NCBI GenBank assembly: GCA_964399465.1
Contig: CAYNRA010000002.1
Span: forward strand, 1-64,000
DNA from: CAYNRA01 sp964399465
GTDB taxonomy: Bacteria; Bacteroidota; Bacteroidia; Cytophagales; Spirosomataceae
DNA length: 64,000 nucleotides
Direction: 5' to 3'
Shown here: positions 1 through 8,631 of the stretch, in pieces
Layout: each line of letters starts with the position of its first letter
How positions within the stretch are numbered: the first letter of the stretch is position 1
Program-made: the position numbers and the translations under genes
Notes under the pieces: generated by a model
Told to the model about the DNA's origin: nothing
The model's database searches: none
The model's input: the letters and a program-made list of their open reading frames with translations, nothing else

Positions 1-674
1 TCAGTATTTTTCAGGTTCGAGAAAAACTAATATCCAAGAAGAATTACGAATTTCAAGTGGAGTATTTGCGTACTACCATGGAAAACATCCGGCGAGAAGA
101 TGTAGAATCTGTGGGACGAAATTTACACGATAATGTAGGGAATACGCTGGCTACAGCACTTGGTTATTTAAACCTGAAAACGCTCCATTTACAAACTGTT
201 CGAGAAATCATCTTAGATGCTATCAATGAAATCCGTTTTTTGAGTCATAATCTAGTAAAAAATGACGAATTACCCATTACTCAGAAACTGCAACGATTGA
301 CAGAACGTTTCAATGATTTTTCGCCAATTCACTTCAGATTTTTTGACTATACGAACAACACTTTGGATTTGATTAGCCAAAATCAACAGCTAAATTTGTA
401 TTATATCGTTCAAGAATTATTCACAAATAGTTTACGTCATTCACAGGCAACAGAGGTTGTACTTCAGATTTTCAAGGAAAGCCGTCTCGTGCGTGTAACC
501 ATTGAAGACGACGGCGTTGGTCTTCAAAACAACACAGATCCCACCGGTATTGGACTCAGCAATATGCACAAAAGAGCGGAATTAGCCCATATTTTATTAA
601 CCATAGATTCCACGTCCCAAGGAACAAACACAATTATCGAAATTCACTATGAAGACACCTTGCTTAGTCATTGA
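1..674 (+). CDS. Sensor histidine kinase, NarX/DesK type (5' partial)
   Basis: This is the C-terminal part of a two-component sensor kinase that phosphorylates the response regulator encoded next to it. The reading frame is open back to the first bases of the window, so the gene starts upstream and its sensor domain is not visible. Visible parts are a coiled helix, a HisKA_3 dimerisation segment with the motif RNLHDNVGNT (phospho-acceptor His near base 126), and an HATPase_c domain with an N-box around QELFTNSLRH and nucleotide-binding motifs DDGVGL and GIGLSNM. The stop lies 26 bp inside the next gene, indicating translational coupling. The HDxxG form of the H-box places it in the NarX/UhpB/DesK family. 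The signal it senses is unknown. Confidence 0.93.
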   Translation, partial: SIFQVREKLISKKNYEFQVEYLRTTMENIRREDVESVGRNLHDNVGNTLATALGYLNLKTLHLQTVREIILDAINEIRFLSHNLVKNDELPITQKLQRLTERFNDFSPIHFRFFDYTNNTLDLISQNQQLNLYYIVQELFTNSLRHSQATEVVLQIFKESRLVRVTIEDDGVGLQNNTDPTGIGLSNMHKRAELAHILLTIDSTSQGTNTIIEIHYEDTLLSH

Positions 675-1260
675 CGACCACCAATTATTCAACGATGGTC
701 TAGCCCTTCTTTTGAAGGAATCTGGTAAATTCGATGTACTCGAGCAAGTCACAGATAGCCGCTTGACATACACAAAATGTCTCGAAAAACGACCTGAACT
801 ACTTATTATTGATTATAATATGCCATTCTTAAATGGGGTTGAAGTCATTGAACAATTAAAGACGCTGCCTTTTTCTCTCAGAGTCGTTGTGGTTAGTATG
901 TATGCAGACCAGCGAGAAATAGAGCAATTTGAGCGTTTAGGTATCGATGGATATTTCCCAAAAACCATTGCCTCCTATTCATTAATTGAATACCTCGTTC
1001 AAATCATGGAAGGGAAAAAACACTTTGAATACAGCAAGAAGACAGTCAGTTACGATGAGCGTTTCCAATCAAAAAAACAATTAACCAAACGTGAATTGGA
1101 CGTACTTTTCCTTCTCAAAGAAGGATTTACAACAACCCAAATGGCTGAAAAACTTGGCTTAAGTTATTATACTATCGAAACGCACCGGAAAAATATCAAC
1201 CAAAAAATGAAGTTTGTAACCAAAAGAGAGTTGTATGATTTCTTAGAGAACTTTCTCTAA
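649..1260 (+). CDS. LuxR/NarL-family response regulator
   Basis: This is a 203-residue DNA-binding response regulator, the partner of the overlapping kinase. The N-terminal receiver domain shows the acidic pocket (VIDDH), phospho-acceptor Asp55 in LIIDYNMP, Ser83 and Lys105. The C-terminal domain (about residues 140-203) is a GerE/LuxR helix-turn-helix with the typical start LTKRELDVLFLL and the recognition helix LSYYTIETHRKNI. Overlap with the kinase gene supports one transcript. No obvious target is visible. The next gene downstream has its own promoter and riboswitch, so neighbourhood alone does not link this system to thiamin. Confidence 0.94.
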   Translation: MKTPCLVIDDHQLFNDGLALLLKESGKFDVLEQVTDSRLTYTKCLEKRPELLIIDYNMPFLNGVEVIEQLKTLPFSLRVVVVSMYADQREIEQFERLGIDGYFPKTIASYSLIEYLVQIMEGKKHFEYSKKTVSYDERFQSKKQLTKRELDVLFLLKEGFTTTQMAEKLGLSYYTIETHRKNINQKMKFVTKRELYDFLENFL

Positions 1261-1385
1261 AAAAAGCAATTTCATCAACGTCATCTGAATATAAAAAATG
1301 ACGTGACATCTTCACACCCACATAAAAGAACCACCCAACAGTACAAAAAAACAACATCTTCGTACACAGATTCACAAAAATCTTC

Positions 1386-1393
1386 TACCTTTG
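1386..1393 (+). promoter_or_regulatory. Predicted Bacteroidota -7 promoter element for the riboswitch transcript
   Basis: The octamer TACCTTTG, followed by C, is an exact match to the Bacteroidota -7 consensus TAnnTTTG. It places the transcription start near base 1400, exactly at the 5' edge of the TPP riboswitch. No clear -33 TTTG is present; the nearest is TTCG near 1359. Confidence 0.6.
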
Positions 1394-1398
1394 CCCCC

Positions 1399-1490
1399 GT
1401 TATCTCAAAAGGGGTGCCTTAATACAACGGGCTGAGATCATACCCATTGAACCTGATGCGGCTAGTACCGACGAAGGGAACCGAGTCAAC
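1399..1490 (+). promoter_or_regulatory. TPP riboswitch (THI element)
   Basis: This is a thiamin-pyrophosphate-sensing RNA in the leader of the TonB receptor gene. The conserved core is present in order: GGGGTGCC at 1411, GGCTGAGAT at 1430-1438, ACCC at 1442, GAACCTGAT at 1449-1457 and GAAGGGAA at 1473-1480. An imperfect closing helix P1 can form between 1399-1406 and 1483-1490. A GC-rich hairpin follows directly (about 1489-1512), overlapping the end of P1 by two bases, but it lacks a U-tract. Control may therefore be translational or by another route rather than by a simple intrinsic terminator. About 105 nt separate the aptamer from the start codon. Confidence 0.95.
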
Positions 1491-1597
1491 ACCGCGCTTT
1501 AAAAGCGCGTGTCTCTCTAAAATTCAATCTTAAATTTTGTCAAACCAACGACAGATTTTTGCTCCTTATTCTGCTTCGTAATAGTTACTAAATTATT

Positions 1598-3817
1598 ATG
1601 AAACACTATCTTTTATGGGCTAGTTTATGTATGCTAACCCTTTTTCAAACTTCATTTGGACAAGACTCCACGCGCATTCAGTCGCTGAACGAAGTCATCG
1701 TCAAGTCAACACGTGCGTCTGACAAATCAGCTATGGCTTTCACTACCGTAACCAAAGCTGACATTCGCAAGCAAAATTTAGGGCAAGATATTCCTTTCTT
1801 GCTCAATCAACTTCCTTCTGTGGTCGTTACCTCAGATGCCGGTGCAGGTATTGGCTACACAGGGATTCGTATCCGAGGAACAGACCCTACACGTATCAAC
1901 GTGACTCTCAACGGTGTTCCCTATAATGACTCCGAATCACAAGGGGTATTTTGGGTGAATATGCCGGACTTCGCCTCGTCTGTTCAAAGTATTCAGGTGC
2001 AAAGAGGCGTGGGAACATCCACCAACGGGGCAGGTGCATTTGGTGGAAGTATCAACATCAACACACTTGGTTATGAAAAAGAACCTTATTCAGAAACCAA
2101 TGTTTCGGTTGGCTCCTTCAATACCTTGAAGACCAATCTATTAGCAAGTACGGGTTTGATTAACAACCATTTTGTTGTCGATGCCCGGCTCTCTCGCATT
2201 GTGTCAGATGGTTTTTTACAAAGATCTGGTTCTAACTTACGTTCCTTCTATTTATCTGGTGGTTATTATGGAAAAGATAGTTTTGTACGCCTCAACGTTT
2301 TCTCTGGCCACGAAATCACACAACAAGCATGGGAAGGCACACCAGAAGCCCTCGCAAAGGGAGACAGAGCGGGTGTACTCGCTTATGCAGAACGCAATGG
2401 TTTTGATGATGTATATGTGGAAAGAATGTTCCAGGAAGGACGACGGTTCAATCATTATACCTATGACAACCAAGTAGATAACTACCAACAAGACCATTAT
2501 CAGCTCATTTCTTCTTTCAAATTGGGCAATCACTGGCGTTTTAATCCTACACTACATTATACCAAAGGACGAGGTTATTACGAACAATTTCGTGCCAACG
2601 ACAGACTCTCCAGGTACAATATTGAGCCCGTCACAATCGGAAATACGACAATCAGTCGGTCGGATTTAATCCGTAGAAAATGGTTGGATAATGATTTTTA
2701 TGGCGCGGTTTGGTCATTTGATTACGAACCCAAAACTAATCTTTCAGCTACATTTGGTGGTGGTTGGAACAGATATATCGGAGACCATTTTGGCGAAATT
2801 ATTTGGGCACGCTTTGCCTCAAATTCGCAAATAAGACAACGGTGGTACGATAATACAGGTATCAAAAATGATTTCAATGTGTATGCCAAAGCAACCTACG
2901 ACCTCTCATCCAAACTTGCTACTTTTGTCGATTTACAATATCGTCAAGTAGGTTTAGATATCAACGGTACGGACGATAACGATGTCTCATTAGCTACTGG
3001 AAATGTCTATCATTTCTTCAATCCAAAAGTGGGACTAACGTATCAATTGAATGCTCAAGATATTGCTTTTATATCTGTTGCACGTGGTGCAAAAGAACCA
3101 AGCAGACAAGATTTTGTCGATGGGTTTTCAGCAACTCCTTTACCTGAACAATTGACTGACTTTGAAGTTGGCTACAAATTAAACAAAAGTCGCTTTAAGG
3201 CAGAAGTTACTGGTTATTTTATGAATTATACCAACCAATTGGTGCTTACAGGTCAAGTAAATGATGTTGGAAATGCCATTCGTATCAACGTACCTGAAAG
3301 TTATAGAGCTGGTATTGAGCTACAAGCTTCTTGGCAAATAAATACGTCGTTTGTTCTTGCTGGGAATGCAACGTTCAGTCAAAATAAAATCAGAAATTTT
3401 ACGGAGACCATCGTAAGTTACGACGAAAATCCCAATCAAATTAATACGTTTGCCTCAACAGATATCTCCTTTTCACCACCTGTCATTGCGGGTGGGCAAG
3501 TAAGTTATTACCCTATTAAAAACCTAGAAATAAGTCTTTTACCTAAATATGTGGGAAGGCAATTTTTAGATAATACGTCATCTGTCACCAAACAGATTGA
3601 TGCCTTTTTTGTGAATGACCTACGTGTAAATTGGAACATTCCGTGCAAACTCGTGAAGGAATTAAACTTTAGTTTGTTGGTCAATAATGTTTTCAATCAT
3701 ACGTATGAGTCAAATGGTTATACATACAGTTATCAAGCGGGAGGAGTAATTACAGAGAACTTCTTGTACCCACAAGCCGGAATAAATTTATTGTCTGCGG
3801 TACGTATTCGATTCTAA
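1598..3817 (+). CDS. TonB-dependent outer-membrane receptor, predicted thiamin uptake
   Basis: This 739-residue protein has a signal peptide ending near FGQ, a TonB box-like LNEVIVKST segment, a plug domain (about residues 40-150, with IRIRGTDPTRINVTLNGVPYN-type motifs) and a 22-strand-type barrel ending in an aromatic-basic tail typical of outer-membrane receptors. It lacks the N-terminal carboxypeptidase-like domain of SusC proteins, so it resembles classical siderophore/vitamin receptors. The TPP riboswitch in its leader makes thiamin or a precursor or phosphate the most likely ligand; TonB receptors under THI elements are known in Bacteroidota (the Omr1/OMthi group). No inner-membrane thiamin permease or thiamin kinase is adjacent. 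A strong terminator follows the stop. Confidence 0.9.
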   Translation: MKHYLLWASLCMLTLFQTSFGQDSTRIQSLNEVIVKSTRASDKSAMAFTTVTKADIRKQNLGQDIPFLLNQLPSVVVTSDAGAGIGYTGIRIRGTDPTRINVTLNGVPYNDSESQGVFWVNMPDFASSVQSIQVQRGVGTSTNGAGAFGGSININTLGYEKEPYSETNVSVGSFNTLKTNLLASTGLINNHFVVDARLSRIVSDGFLQRSGSNLRSFYLSGGYYGKDSFVRLNVFSGHEITQQAWEGTPEALAKGDRAGVLAYAERNGFDDVYVERMFQEGRRFNHYTYDNQVDNYQQDHYQLISSFKLGNHWRFNPTLHYTKGRGYYEQFRANDRLSRYNIEPVTIGNTTISRSDLIRRKWLDNDFYGAVWSFDYEPKTNLSATFGGGWNRYIGDHFGEIIWARFASNSQIRQRWYDNTGIKNDFNVYAKATYDLSSKLATFVDLQYRQVGLDINGTDDNDVSLATGNVYHFFNPKVGLTYQLNAQDIAFISVARGAKEPSRQDFVDGFSATPLPEQLTDFEVGYKLNKSRFKAEVTGYFMNYTNQLVLTGQVNDVGNAIRINVPESYRAGIELQASWQINTSFVLAGNATFSQNKIRNFTETIVSYDENPNQINTFASTDISFSPPVIAGGQVSYYPIKNLEISLLPKYVGRQFLDNTSSVTKQIDAFFVNDLRVNWNIPCKLVKELNFSLLVNNVFNHTYESNGYTYSYQAGGVITENFLYPQAGINLLSAVRIRF

Positions 3818-3841
3818 TTTTTGTATATTCCTATAAAATAC

Positions 3842-3880
3842 AAAGAGCGGATTTCCACTAATTAGGAAATCCGCTCTTTT
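3842..3880. terminator. Bidirectional intrinsic terminator
   Basis: A perfect 15-bp stem (3842-3856 with 3865-3879) with an 8-nt loop is flanked by A and T runs. It lies between the convergent TonB receptor gene and the outer-membrane barrel gene and can serve both. Confidence 0.9.
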
Positions 3881-3899
3881 ATTATTTTCGCTCTATTTA

Positions 3900-4625
3900 T
3901 TAAAAACGCAAACCTGCTGAAAACACCTGACCATTCATGGCATTTGTATCACGAAAAGCAGTTGTCATATCGTATTTAGCAAATAATTTGATACCATTTT
4001 TTCTTCCAGCTTCAGCTAGAAAACCATAATTGAAAGGGTTTAGATTAAAATCTTCTTTCACTCTTTCATCCTCATCTCTAGATGACTTTAATTTCTGGTA
4101 GCTGTTGACACGTAAACCACCATACACACCAAAACCCAAATGTAATCCAGATTCTTTGAAACCAACCTGTAAAAGAACAGGGATTTCTACACGTGCGACT
4201 GTCAATTTTGATTTTTCAACTGGCAATAAAAGCGTTTGAAACGTACTTGTTCCGTCTAATCGCTCCGTGAAACGCGTATCGTTTTCTAACATAAAGTTAT
4301 TCCAAGCAATTTGTACACCAGAGCCAAGGGCAAAGTCGATTTGCTTTCCCGTGAAGAGACGATCATTATGTCGCCAATCAAGTGCAAAAAAACGAGAGCC
4401 GAGCTGATTCAACTCAGGTGTTTCTGTAGCATTGTCCCAGTTATTTAACCCCAGTAGAATACCAAAATCACTTGTTGTGAACATATTTCTCGACTTGACT
4501 TCACCAGTGTGCGTCGTGGAATCACCGTCTTTTTTTCTTTCACAGCATGTTTGCGCAGACAAAGAAGTGATATGTAGCCATTGAAAAGCAAAGATGGAAG
4601 CGAAGATCATTAGGTTCTTTTTCAT
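3900..4625 (-). CDS. Outer-membrane beta-barrel protein, PorT-like
   Basis: This 241-residue protein has a signal peptide (MKKNLMIFASIFAF... cleavage after SLSAQ). Amphipathic beta strands fill the remainder and the protein ends in AGLRF, the aromatic terminus used for outer-membrane barrel insertion. The pattern fits the outer-membrane beta-barrel/PorT-like families common in Bacteroidota; no specific function can be assigned. A Cys-Cys pair immediately follows the signal peptide (QTCCERKKDG), which is unusual but without a canonical lipobox. The gene appears monocistronic, lying between two terminators. Confidence 0.75.
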   Translation of the reverse strand: MKKNLMIFASIFAFQWLHITSLSAQTCCERKKDGDSTTHTGEVKSRNMFTTSDFGILLGLNNWDNATETPELNQLGSRFFALDWRHNDRLFTGKQIDFALGSGVQIAWNNFMLENDTRFTERLDGTSTFQTLLLPVEKSKLTVARVEIPVLLQVGFKESGLHLGFGVYGGLRVNSYQKLKSSRDEDERVKEDFNLNPFNYGFLAEAGRKNGIKLFAKYDMTTAFRDTNAMNGQVFSAGLRF

Positions 4626-4708
4626 ACAGATTATTTGTTAGCTTTTTCATTATTTGTATGCTCTGTAGATGATCAAAAAGCCAAGATGGGTTGCATGAAG
4701 TCATAAAA

Positions 4709-4750
4709 AAAACTTGTTTCCCTCTAGTAATAGGAGGGAAACAAGTTTTT
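4709..4750 (-). terminator. Intrinsic terminator of the gldB-to-ROK operon
   Basis: A long stem (about 16 bp, AAAACTTGTTTCCCTC with its complement) around a short loop ends in a U-run on the minus strand, 30 bp after the ROK stop codon. A/T runs on both sides could also make it act in the other direction. Confidence 0.88.
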
Positions 4751-4780
4751 TATTTATATAAAATACTGTTTTTCAGTACA

Positions 4781-5689
4781 TTAGAAACACAAGCTAGCTG
4801 CTCCAAGAAGCCCGGCATCATTTCCGAGAGTTGCCTTTTTTATAGTCAATGTTTTGATATAGTAAGGTGTTAGCCAGTAATTCAATTGTCGATTTACTGC
4901 CGGGATGATGTAGTCAAAAGAGGCGGAAAGTCCACCACCAACAAGGATTGTTGTAATGTCTAGGATACGAATCATCGAAACCAATCCATCGCCAAGCATA
5001 GTACCTACTTCATCAAAAATTTGAAGTGCAAGTACATCTCCTTCAGCTGCTGCGGCTACCAAGCCTGTCGTAGAAATTGTGCCGTCAGCGGGTAGAGACG
5101 TTTCACCAGAGAAAGCAGCACGCATCTGATTTGCCAAGTCGAGCAATTCATTTTTTCCGATATTCCGTTCGAGTACACGTCCATTTCTAGAAGGCATGTG
5201 CCCAGGTTCCATGGCATTTCCACCACCTCCTTTGAACACCTGTTTGTCAATGATTGCGGCACCGCCCACGCCTGTGCCTAGCGTGACAAAGATGTAATCC
5301 TCGGGTACGTCTCCTTCTCCGAAATAATACTCGCCCAATGCGGCTGCATTGGCGTCATTTTCAAGGAAAAATGTGTGGTTTTCAAACCTGCTTGAAAGCT
5401 CTGGAATAATATGAATGCCATCAATTTCAGGAATAGCTGTAATTTCTACCAGCGTATTTCTGTCACGGGAAATAAGACCTGGAACACCAATCCCAATTTT
5501 CTCAATGTTTTTATGCTCTGCAAGTTGCACCGCTATGGCATCACCTAGACGTTCAACAAAATGACCGGAATTTCTCCAGCTTGCCGTATCGTGGCTGTAA
5601 AAGTGAGAAATATGCCCTGTTTCAGCTTCAACAACTCCCATTTTTACATTCGTTCCCCCGACGTCAATCCCTAGGTACTGTGCTCCCAT
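4781..5689 (-). CDS. ROK-family sugar kinase (glucokinase-like)
   Basis: This 302-residue cytoplasmic kinase has the ASKHA fold. It likely phosphorylates glucose or a related hexose. Visible motifs are the phosphate-1 loop IDVGGTN (residues 8-13), the catalytic Asp112 in ENDANAAALGE, the phosphate-2 loop LGTGVGGA (137-144) and the EPGHM sugar/zinc motif (161-165). The CxCGxxGCxE zinc site that normally follows EPGH in ROK proteins is absent: the corresponding stretch is SRNGRVLER. This resembles zinc-free ROK members, so substrate assignment is uncertain. It is the last gene of the operon that begins with gldB, 52 bp after engB and directly before a terminator. Confidence 0.88.
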   Translation of the reverse strand: MGAQYLGIDVGGTNVKMGVVEAETGHISHFYSHDTASWRNSGHFVERLGDAIAVQLAEHKNIEKIGIGVPGLISRDRNTLVEITAIPEIDGIHIIPELSSRFENHTFFLENDANAAALGEYYFGEGDVPEDYIFVTLGTGVGGAAIIDKQVFKGGGGNAMEPGHMPSRNGRVLERNIGKNELLDLANQMRAAFSGETSLPADGTISTTGLVAAAAEGDVLALQIFDEVGTMLGDGLVSMIRILDITTILVGGGLSASFDYIIPAVNRQLNYWLTPYYIKTLTIKKATLGNDAGLLGAASLCF

Positions 5690-5741
5690 TTCTTGCTTTT
5701 TTTTGATTGAATACTAATTTGATAGACAAAAATAAAAAAAA

Positions 5742-6344
5742 TTATAAGTCTGTGACTGAATTAATCTCTGAAATAAGCGTTAAAACCTCATTTCTTCCTG
5801 TTGCATACTCTGAAGAAGTGATAAAAAACTCAGGTAATATCTCCCATTTTTCTGCCATCGCCATCCGAAAAGCATCAATATTACGAAGTCCTTCCATCTT
5901 TTTCACCTTGTCAGCTTTTGTAAAGATTAACTTAAATGGAATCTCAGCCTCTCCTAATTGATTTACAAATTCTAAATCAAGCTTTTGAGGTGGAATACGC
6001 ATATCTATCAGTACAAAAACATATAACAGATTGGATCTATTTTTCAAATAATCCCATGTCATTGCCTCCCACTTTTCCTTTTCTTTGAGCGGTACTTTGG
6101 CGAAGCCGTATCCAGGCAAATCGACCAAATACCATTCGTCATTTACTAAGAAATGATTAATTAACTGTGTTTTTCCAGGTGTCGCAGAGGTCTTAGCCAG
6201 TTTTTTTTCACCCGTCAACATATTAATAAGCGACGATTTTCCAACATTCGACCGCCCAATGAACGCGTACTCCGGTTTATCTGGCTTAGGGCAGTTCTTC
6301 TCTAAGGTTGCACTTGTTACAAAAACGGCTGACTTTATTTTCAT
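5742..6344 (-). CDS. engB: Ribosome biogenesis GTPase EngB/YsxC
   Basis: This 200-residue TrmE-Era-EngA-EngB-type GTPase is required for large-subunit ribosome assembly in bacteria where it has been studied. All G motifs are present: G1 GRSNVGKS (30-37), G2 within TSATPGKT (52-59), G3 DLPG (75-78), G4 TKAD (142-145) and G5 TSS (176-178). The length is typical. It starts 9 bp after the Fur gene in the same direction, inside the gldB-to-ROK operon. Confidence 0.97.
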   Translation of the reverse strand: MKIKSAVFVTSATLEKNCPKPDKPEYAFIGRSNVGKSSLINMLTGEKKLAKTSATPGKTQLINHFLVNDEWYLVDLPGYGFAKVPLKEKEKWEAMTWDYLKNRSNLLYVFVLIDMRIPPQKLDLEFVNQLGEAEIPFKLIFTKADKVKKMEGLRNIDAFRMAMAEKWEILPEFFITSSEYATGRNEVLTLISEINSVTDL

Positions 6345-6353
6345 TTCTTTTTT

Positions 6354-6788
6354 CTATTTGGACAGAGATGCCGCACTGCATTGTGGACATCTTCCTTGAA
6401 CTAAAACATTGGTTTCTTCTTTTTCATACCCGACAGGTAAATGAAAAATCGGTACTTGGACAGCATCGATGCAGGTAGTTTGTCCACAATCTCGGCATTT
6501 AAAATGTACGTGGTCGTGGTGATGATGTTCGTGTGAGCAACTGCTTTTGCATAGTGCATACCTTGTACCGCCTTCGTCATCTAATATCTTATGAATCAAT
6601 CCTTTTTCCAGAAATGTCTTCAATGTTCTGTAAATCGTAACGCGGTCAAACCGTTCACCCAAAACACTCTCTAAGTCATTGTGTGACAGTGCATTATGCT
6701 GTTCGTTAAAGACCAAAAGAATATCTTCACGACAGCTTGTATGTCGCAAATCAAATTCTTTTAGGGTATTTCTCACTGCTGTTCTCAT
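6354..6788 (-). CDS. Fur-family metal-dependent transcriptional regulator
   Basis: This 144-residue regulator has a winged-helix DNA-binding domain (about residues 15-75, including RVTIYRTLKTFLEKGLIHKI) and a C-terminal metal-binding/dimerisation domain. Two cysteine pairs, C98/C101 and C134/C137, form the structural zinc site, and a His-rich segment SHEHHHHDHVHFKC provides further metal ligands. It belongs to the Fur/Zur/PerR superfamily; the His-rich run suggests zinc, but the sequence does not decide between zinc, iron and peroxide sensing. It is embedded between an ABC exporter gene (13 bp) and engB (9 bp). Confidence 0.92.
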   Translation of the reverse strand: MRTAVRNTLKEFDLRHTSCREDILLVFNEQHNALSHNDLESVLGERFDRVTIYRTLKTFLEKGLIHKILDDEGGTRYALCKSSCSHEHHHHDHVHFKCRDCGQTTCIDAVQVPIFHLPVGYEKEETNVLVQGRCPQCSAASLSK

Positions 6789-6801
6789 ACAAACTAACCA
6801 A

Positions 6802-8622
6802 TTATTCTATTTCTGCTGGAGATTTTTCGAGTTGTAATTTGACCAAATTGGCATACATACCATCTGGTTTTGCCAAAAGTTCGTCGTGTTTCCCTGACTC
6901 TACGATTTGGCCGTCTTTCAGGACAAAAATACGATCTACGTGGCGGATAGTTGCTAATCTGTGCGCAATGATAATCGTTGTCCGATTTTTCATTAATTCG
7001 TCAAGTGCATCTTGTACCAAGCGTTCGGAAGCAGCATCTAGAGCACTTGTTGCTTCATCCAAAATAAGGATGGCAGGGTCACGTAAGATAGCGCGGGCAA
7101 TGGCAATACGTTGGCGTTGCCCACCTGATAATTTCACACCTCGTTCGCCAACCAAGGTATCCATTTTCTCCGGAAAGCCTTCAATGAACTCCCAAGCGTT
7201 GGCTTTTTGTGCCGCGGCTTCTACTTCTTCACGCGTTGAATTTGGCTTACCGTACAAAATATTCTCGTAAATGGAACCACCAAAAAGCATAACTTCTTGT
7301 GGAACAATCGCCATATTTGCCCGTAATTCCGAAATATTATACGTTGATGCCACCTTTCCATCTACACGAATAACTCCTTTTTCAAGCGGATACATTTGCA
7401 TTAATAATTGGACAATCGTTGATTTTCCTGCCCCACTTTGCCCAACAAGCGCAATTTTTTCTCCTGGCTTAATTGTAAAAGATAGTGGTTTTAAAACTTC
7501 TACATCCAATCGTGCTGGATAACTGAATGCCACGTCTTCGTAGCGAACCTCTCCTTGTAAACGATTTACGGATAGTTCTGCTAATACATCTACTTCTGGT
7601 TTCTCGTCCAATATCTCAACCAACCGCTCTGACGCTCCGATGGATCTTTGTAGCTGTGCGTACAAATCACCTAATCCACCCATAGAACCACCGATAAAAG
7701 TGGTATAGAATAAGAATGTCAATAAATCTGCTAATTGCATTTCTCCGGCTGTAACTAGCCCACCACCATACCAAACCACTGCGACGATACCGCCAAACAT
7801 CCCGACGATAAAAAAGGAAATGAATGCTCCTCGCAAACCAGCGGCTTTCAGTGCAATTTCAACGACTTCAGACAAAGCACCCGAATATCTTTTTACTTCC
7901 AAAGATTCATTCGTGAAGGCTTTCACTACTTGGATAGATTGAAGCGTCTCCTCGACGATGACATTTGCTTCCGCCAATTTATCTTGGGCTTTTTTAGCAA
8001 ATTTTCGAATGTATTTTCCGAAAATAAGAGCTGAACCAACCAAGATTGGAAATGTAGCCAACATAAAAAGGGTTAATTTCCAAGATAAAAACAAGATGAC
8101 GCCAATACCGACGGTCAACGTGGCAATTTGCCGAAAGAACTCAGCCAATGTAATAGACAAGACATCTTGCAATGAACTTACATCTGAGGTAATCCGGCTT
8201 GTTAGCTCACCTACTCGTCTTTTTTCAAAGAATGAAATAGGCAAAGAAACAAACTGCTGATATACTTCACGACGAATATCAGCAGAAGTTCGCTCAGATA
8301 CTTGCGCGAAGAAATACACCCGGAAAAAGGAAAAAATGCCTTGAGCTAGTAAAATTCCTCCAAAAAAGAGTGTTACTTGATTTAGAGAGTACGACGAATT
8401 TCCTTCCATCACACGCGTCATTTCCCCAATTAACATAGGGAAAGAAAGTGTTGTTGCACTTGAAAGTACAAGAAAAACCATTCCAATGCCAAATGGAATT
8501 TTATACGGCAAGACAAATCGAAATAAACGAAGTGTCTTTTTAATTCCCTCTTTACTTACTTTCACTTTGTTTTTGGGGTCACCTTCTTCTCCAACACCGA
8601 ACCCACCTCTTCTTTTTGCCAT
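6802..8622 (-). CDS. ABC exporter, fused membrane and ATPase domains (MsbA-like)
   Basis: This is a 606-residue half-transporter that would act as a homodimer in the inner membrane. The transmembrane domain covers about residues 30-330 with six hydrophobic segments. The nucleotide-binding domain has Walker A GQSGAGKS (394-401), signature LSGGQ (498-502), Walker B with catalytic Glu523 (ILILDEATS) and H-loop His554. Domain order and length fit the ABCB/MsbA-type lipid or drug exporters. Substrate is unknown. A short Gly/Arg-rich N-terminal extension precedes the first helix. The gene starts 9 bp after gldB. Confidence 0.93.
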   Translation of the reverse strand: MAKRRGGFGVGEEGDPKNKVKVSKEGIKKTLRLFRFVLPYKIPFGIGMVFLVLSSATTLSFPMLIGEMTRVMEGNSSYSLNQVTLFFGGILLAQGIFSFFRVYFFAQVSERTSADIRREVYQQFVSLPISFFEKRRVGELTSRITSDVSSLQDVLSITLAEFFRQIATLTVGIGVILFLSWKLTLFMLATFPILVGSALIFGKYIRKFAKKAQDKLAEANVIVEETLQSIQVVKAFTNESLEVKRYSGALSEVVEIALKAAGLRGAFISFFIVGMFGGIVAVVWYGGGLVTAGEMQLADLLTFLFYTTFIGGSMGGLGDLYAQLQRSIGASERLVEILDEKPEVDVLAELSVNRLQGEVRYEDVAFSYPARLDVEVLKPLSFTIKPGEKIALVGQSGAGKSTIVQLLMQMYPLEKGVIRVDGKVASTYNISELRANMAIVPQEVMLFGGSIYENILYGKPNSTREEVEAAAQKANAWEFIEGFPEKMDTLVGERGVKLSGGQRQRIAIARAILRDPAILILDEATSALDAASERLVQDALDELMKNRTTIIIAHRLATIRHVDRIFVLKDGQIVESGKHDELLAKPDGMYANLVKLQLEKSPAEIE

Positions 8623-8631
8623 ACGTTTAAA

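Noticed and set aside
1278..1304. A 7-bp inverted repeat after the response-regulator gene as terminator.
   Set aside because: The loop is 13 nt and no T-run follows; it is too weak to call.
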